Shown piece after piece: positions 5,655 to 7,552 of a stretch of 7,552 bases of DNA. Source of the stretch: Thermoplasmata archaeon (lineage in GTDB: Archaea > Thermoplasmatota > Thermoplasmata > Thermoplasmatales > Thermoplasmataceae); the NCBI GenBank assembly GCA_021811505.1, contig JAJZOM010000112.1:1-7552 (forward strand), given 5' to 3'. The notes beneath the pieces are model-generated. The model worked only from the letters and a program-made list of their open reading frames with translations. It made no database searches and had not been told where the DNA came from. Made by a program: the position numbers and the translations under genes. Every line of letters begins with the position of its first letter. Within the stretch, counting starts at the first letter, position 1.

Positions 5655-6887
5655 TCAAATCTTGAAAAACCTGTCGAGATTGTTGTATTTCAGGGTCTTG
5701 ACCACATTTGATTTTGCAGTCCACTTTGCCAGAGGAACCTTCATGAACCTGGAAATATACTCGAGTGCCATGTCAAGGGTGTCGAATTCAACCGGTTCTG
5801 AGTTGAAAAGTGCCCTCATGTTCTCCCTGACGTACCATACCCCTACCGGAAGGTTGAATCCCGGATATATTTCCCGCCATGTTATCGCTCCGCCGCTTCT
5901 CCTCATCGAAGTGAATTTCTCGGCTGTCGCAAGCCTTGTCGAATAATAACAGCCTCCTATCCCAGGATACTCAGTCCTGCCGTAATAACCCTCATCATCT
6001 ATCTCCACATATGCCTCCTCTCCCCACTGGTTCCAAGTGCTGCCCGGGAACCAGGATTCTCCCCACTCGTATATCCAGTTTGAAGGAGTAAGTACAGCCA
6101 TGAAAAGATTTCCAGGAGTTTCCCTCACAAATGCAATGAATTTGTCTATCTGCCTGAAGTCTTTAACCACTTCCACCATGTGATCCGAGAGATTCTTGTC
6201 GACAGCGGTTATAGACCATCTCGTCGGGACAACTTTTCTGGAATTTTTCTGTCCTACCGCGCCAACGCTCAGTATCTTGGAAATTTTAGAAACGTCCTGT
6301 CCGTTGGAATACAGGTAGATCATTGCATCCATTGCCTTCAGATCTGTATCACCATATACCTTCTCCATGTGAAGACCAGGTGCTGAATAATCTGCGGTGA
6401 ACCTCTTCACAGGTGCCGAAGGGCCCATTGGGGGAGTATGTTCATCGAGAATGACATCCCTGTCTGAAATGTTCCTCTCCAGCACCATCTCCACCTCAAC
6501 GGATTTCTCGGAAAGAGCCATGAGCTGTATTTCATGAAAAAGCCTAGAAGGATCAACTGCCTGCCCCACCTCAACGTCCACGCCTCCCCTGATCATCGAA
6601 AGCCTCATCGATAGAAATTTCTCAAGAGGAATGTTCATCCACTCCTTCGGGTCCTCGTACGGAGAAGTGTCGCCGTGGATCGGGGGAGTCGAGGGATACA
6701 ACTTAACTTTAGGATAGCCGTATCTTCCAACAAAAATGCTGGGAGGAGACGCTCCGCTGAGTGTGTTACCCCTGACCATTTTCAGGCTTGGCTGCGTCAG
6801 ATACTTTACTGATATCGGGCAGTATGAAAGTCCGCATAACATCTTGGTGCCTCTGCATCTCAGGCACAGAGATGCCGGAATCTTCAT
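5655..6887 (-). CDS. nre: Nre family archaeal DNA repair protein with zinc finger and PIP-like tail
   Basis: Nre proteins are archaea-specific repair factors; in Haloferax NreA acts with UvrABC and PCNA against mitomycin C damage. From the ATG at 6887 the protein has 410 residues, usual for the family. It opens with a Cys4 zinc finger: Cys8 and Cys11 (CLRC), Cys18 (LCG) and Cys23 (YCP). Next come SPPSIFVGRYGYPKV and the GDT..EDPKEW segment, RKVVPTRWSITAVDKNLS mid-protein, and WREIYPGFNLPVGVWYVRE near the C terminus, all strong Nre signatures. The last residues, YNNLDRFFKI, resemble a PCNA-interacting PIP box (QxxhxxFF) with Tyr in place of Gln. The frame stays open to 6965, but an AGGTGA Shine-Dalgarno 8 nt upstream of 6887 and a TATA box at 6925-6935 lie inside that extension, and family members begin just before the zinc finger. 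It is the first gene of a pair with the radical SAM gene. Confidence 0.94.
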   Translation of the reverse strand: MKIPASLCLRCRGTKMLCGLSYCPISVKYLTQPSLKMVRGNTLSGASPPSIFVGRYGYPKVKLYPSTPPIHGDTSPYEDPKEWMNIPLEKFLSMRLSMIRGGVDVEVGQAVDPSRLFHEIQLMALSEKSVEVEMVLERNISDRDVILDEHTPPMGPSAPVKRFTADYSAPGLHMEKVYGDTDLKAMDAMIYLYSNGQDVSKISKILSVGAVGQKNSRKVVPTRWSITAVDKNLSDHMVEVVKDFRQIDKFIAFVRETPGNLFMAVLTPSNWIYEWGESWFPGSTWNQWGEEAYVEIDDEGYYGRTEYPGIGGCYYSTRLATAEKFTSMRRSGGAITWREIYPGFNLPVGVWYVRENMRALFNSEPVEFDTLDMALEYISRFMKVPLAKWTAKSNVVKTLKYNNLDRFFKI

Positions 6888-6895
6888 GGTCGCTT

Positions 6896-6901
6896 TCACC
6901 T
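6896..6901 (-). promoter_or_regulatory. Shine-Dalgarno site deciding the nre start
   Basis: The minus strand reads AGGTGA followed by eight bases and the ATG at 6887. It is a standard archaeal ribosome binding site and selects this ATG over the upstream ATG at 6965. Confidence 0.65.
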
Positions 6902-6924
6902 GCACAGTACAATCAGTATCATTG

Positions 6925-6935
6925 AATATATAATT
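6925..6935 (-). promoter_or_regulatory. TATA box of the nre operon
   Basis: The minus strand reads AATTATATATT, the best TATA match in the window. Initiation about 26 nt downstream would fall near 6904, immediately before the Shine-Dalgarno, giving a leader of about 17 nt. This places the promoter inside the 26-codon N-terminal extension and argues against that extension being translated. Confidence 0.6.
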
Positions 6936-6967
6936 GATTTGAGATTTCTTTCGAACACAAATCAAAG

Positions 6968-6975
6968 TAAATAAG
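6968..6975 (+). promoter_or_regulatory. Possible TATA box of the acidic-protein gene
   Basis: TAAATAAG preceded by CAAAG predicts initiation near 6997, leaving a leader of about 48 nt before the ATG at 7045. It sits back to back with the nre promoter in a divergent intergenic region. It is the best plus-strand match there, but not strong. Confidence 0.33.
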
Positions 6976-7044
6976 TTTTACAATGATCGCGACATAAGGA
7001 ATACCTCAAGATATGGGGATAAGACTTCCCGGACCTGGGTGATC

Positions 7045-7467
7045 ATGACGTTGAAACTGGATGCAAGGCTGCTGTATGAAATAATGTCAGAATTCCACAC
7101 TCTCGGAGACGAAGAATACGGCGGACAGGGTACTTTTCAGGAGGCTGTCCTGGTTGGATACATTTACGGGCTGCTGACAGAGAACAGTCTCAGCAAGCTG
7201 ACCATGGATTCAGAGAACAGGAAAGTGTACAAATTCGGAGGTTACTGTTACATAATCTGGTTTGACGAAGTATACGCCAGAGAAGGTGACCTGGAAGACG
7301 AAACCGCAGAATCCTATCCCGATACGTTTGAAGTGCATTTAGAGAATATATCGGAGGAATACGACGACAGTGGCTTTGAAGAAGAGCCTATTATGCTCCC
7401 GGTAGCTGTGGAAGGCCCGTACAGCGACGATGACATCAGGGATTTTCTCGCGAACGGCGATCTGTGA
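7045..7467 (+). CDS. Highly acidic protein of unknown function
   Basis: I do not recognise this family. The protein has 140 residues from the ATG at 7045, or 142 from a GTG at 7039 that overlaps GGGTGATC. That stretch resembles a Shine-Dalgarno but ends directly against the ATG, so the start is uncertain. No signal peptide or membrane helix is seen. The N-terminal half looks globular and mixed (LYEIMSEFHTLGDEEYGG, then AVLVGYIYGLLTE, then VYKFGGYCYIIWFDE). The last 66 residues contain 23 Asp/Glu and only two Arg/Lys, including EEYDDSGFEEE and SDDDIRDF. The sequence has the composition and codon character of its neighbours, so it reads as a real gene. It is divergent from the nre-radical SAM pair and may share control with it. 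An acidic, possibly partner-binding role is conjecture. Confidence 0.75.
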   Translation: MTLKLDARLLYEIMSEFHTLGDEEYGGQGTFQEAVLVGYIYGLLTENSLSKLTMDSENRKVYKFGGYCYIIWFDEVYAREGDLEDETAESYPDTFEVHLENISEEYDDSGFEEEPIMLPVAVEGPYSDDDIRDFLANGDL

Positions 7468-7494
7468 ACATGCCGTATTTGTGATTATGGATAC

Positions 7495-7506
7495 AAATTA
7501 TTTTTA
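7495..7506 (+). promoter_or_regulatory. Possible TATA-like box of the gene leaving the right edge
   Basis: AAATTATTTTTA is centred about 30 nt before the TTG at 7531, close to the spacing expected for a leaderless or near-leaderless transcript. Only the local match and spacing support it. Confidence 0.28.
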
Positions 7507-7530
7507 GCGTTGCTCGCTTACTTTAATGAG

Positions 7531-7552
7531 TTGAACAAGGAAGAATTCATAG
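7531..7552 (+). CDS. Probable first codons of a gene continuing past the right edge
   Basis: From the TTG at 7531 the frame reads M-N-K-E-E-F-I and stays open to the end of the window. Upstream in-frame codons are open back to the stop of the acidic-protein gene (7465-7467), so a TTG at 7510 is also possible. The three ATGs in the gap after 7467 (7469, 7487, 7526) each run into a stop within a few codons. A TATA-like box lies at suitable distance. Too little is visible to say what it encodes. Confidence 0.3.

Noticed and set aside
5629..5946. Plus-strand frame across the nre/radical SAM junction
   Set aside because: It is antisense to both well-supported genes and has no family signature.
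1..7552. tRNA, rRNA, CRISPR arrays, insertion sequences or integration sites
   Set aside because: No cloverleaf-like segment, spaced direct repeats, transposase or integrase motifs, or terminal inverted repeats were seen; the non-coding gaps are all under about 160 nt.

Overview
The window looks like chromosomal DNA from an archaeon, most likely of the Thermoplasmatales/Thermoplasmata. This placement is inferred. It rests on an archaea-specific Nre DNA-repair protein, AT-rich TATA-like boxes about 25 nt upstream of start codons (leaderless or very short-leader transcripts), GGTGA-type Shine-Dalgarno sites inside operons, frequent AGA/AGG and ATA codons, and moderate G+C by eye. Coding density is high. 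No RNA gene, CRISPR array, insertion sequence or phage gene was seen.

Left part (1-2991, minus strand): a compact operon read right to left. It encodes a cyclase-family metal hydrolase (HxGTHxDxPxH motif), a 14-helix-type APC-superfamily permease, and an HpcH/HpaI-type class II aldolase that runs off the left edge. Gene junctions are 9 nt or overlapping. This is a plausible uptake-and-breakdown cassette: import, hydrolytic opening, then aldol cleavage to a 2-oxoacid such as pyruvate. The substrate cannot be read from the sequence. Upstream of the cyclase lie a TATA-like box placed for a leaderless transcript, an inverted repeat over the start codon, and a perfect 18-bp palindrome. The aldolase has no ATG/GTG/TTG start at the position its alignment to the family calls for.

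Middle (3127-4688): a short-chain dehydrogenase/reductase-like gene (minus), in which the catalytic Tyr and Lys are replaced by Ser and Arg, is divergent from a YfcE/MJ0936-like calcineurin-type phosphoesterase (plus).

Right part (4814-6887, minus strand): a two-gene unit, an Nre DNA-repair protein with an N-terminal Cys4 zinc finger and a C-terminal PIP-box-like tail, followed after one base by an SplB-like radical SAM protein. The arrangement suggests a PCNA-linked DNA-repair pair. The Nre gene probably starts 78 nt inside its longest open frame, because a strong TATA box and a Shine-Dalgarno sit inside the extension.

Far right (7045-7552): a very acidic protein of unknown family, divergent from nre, then the probable first codons of another gene leaving the window.

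The strongest candidates for something undescribed are the Nre/radical-SAM pair, the hydrolase-permease-aldolase cassette with its palindromes, and the acidic orphan.
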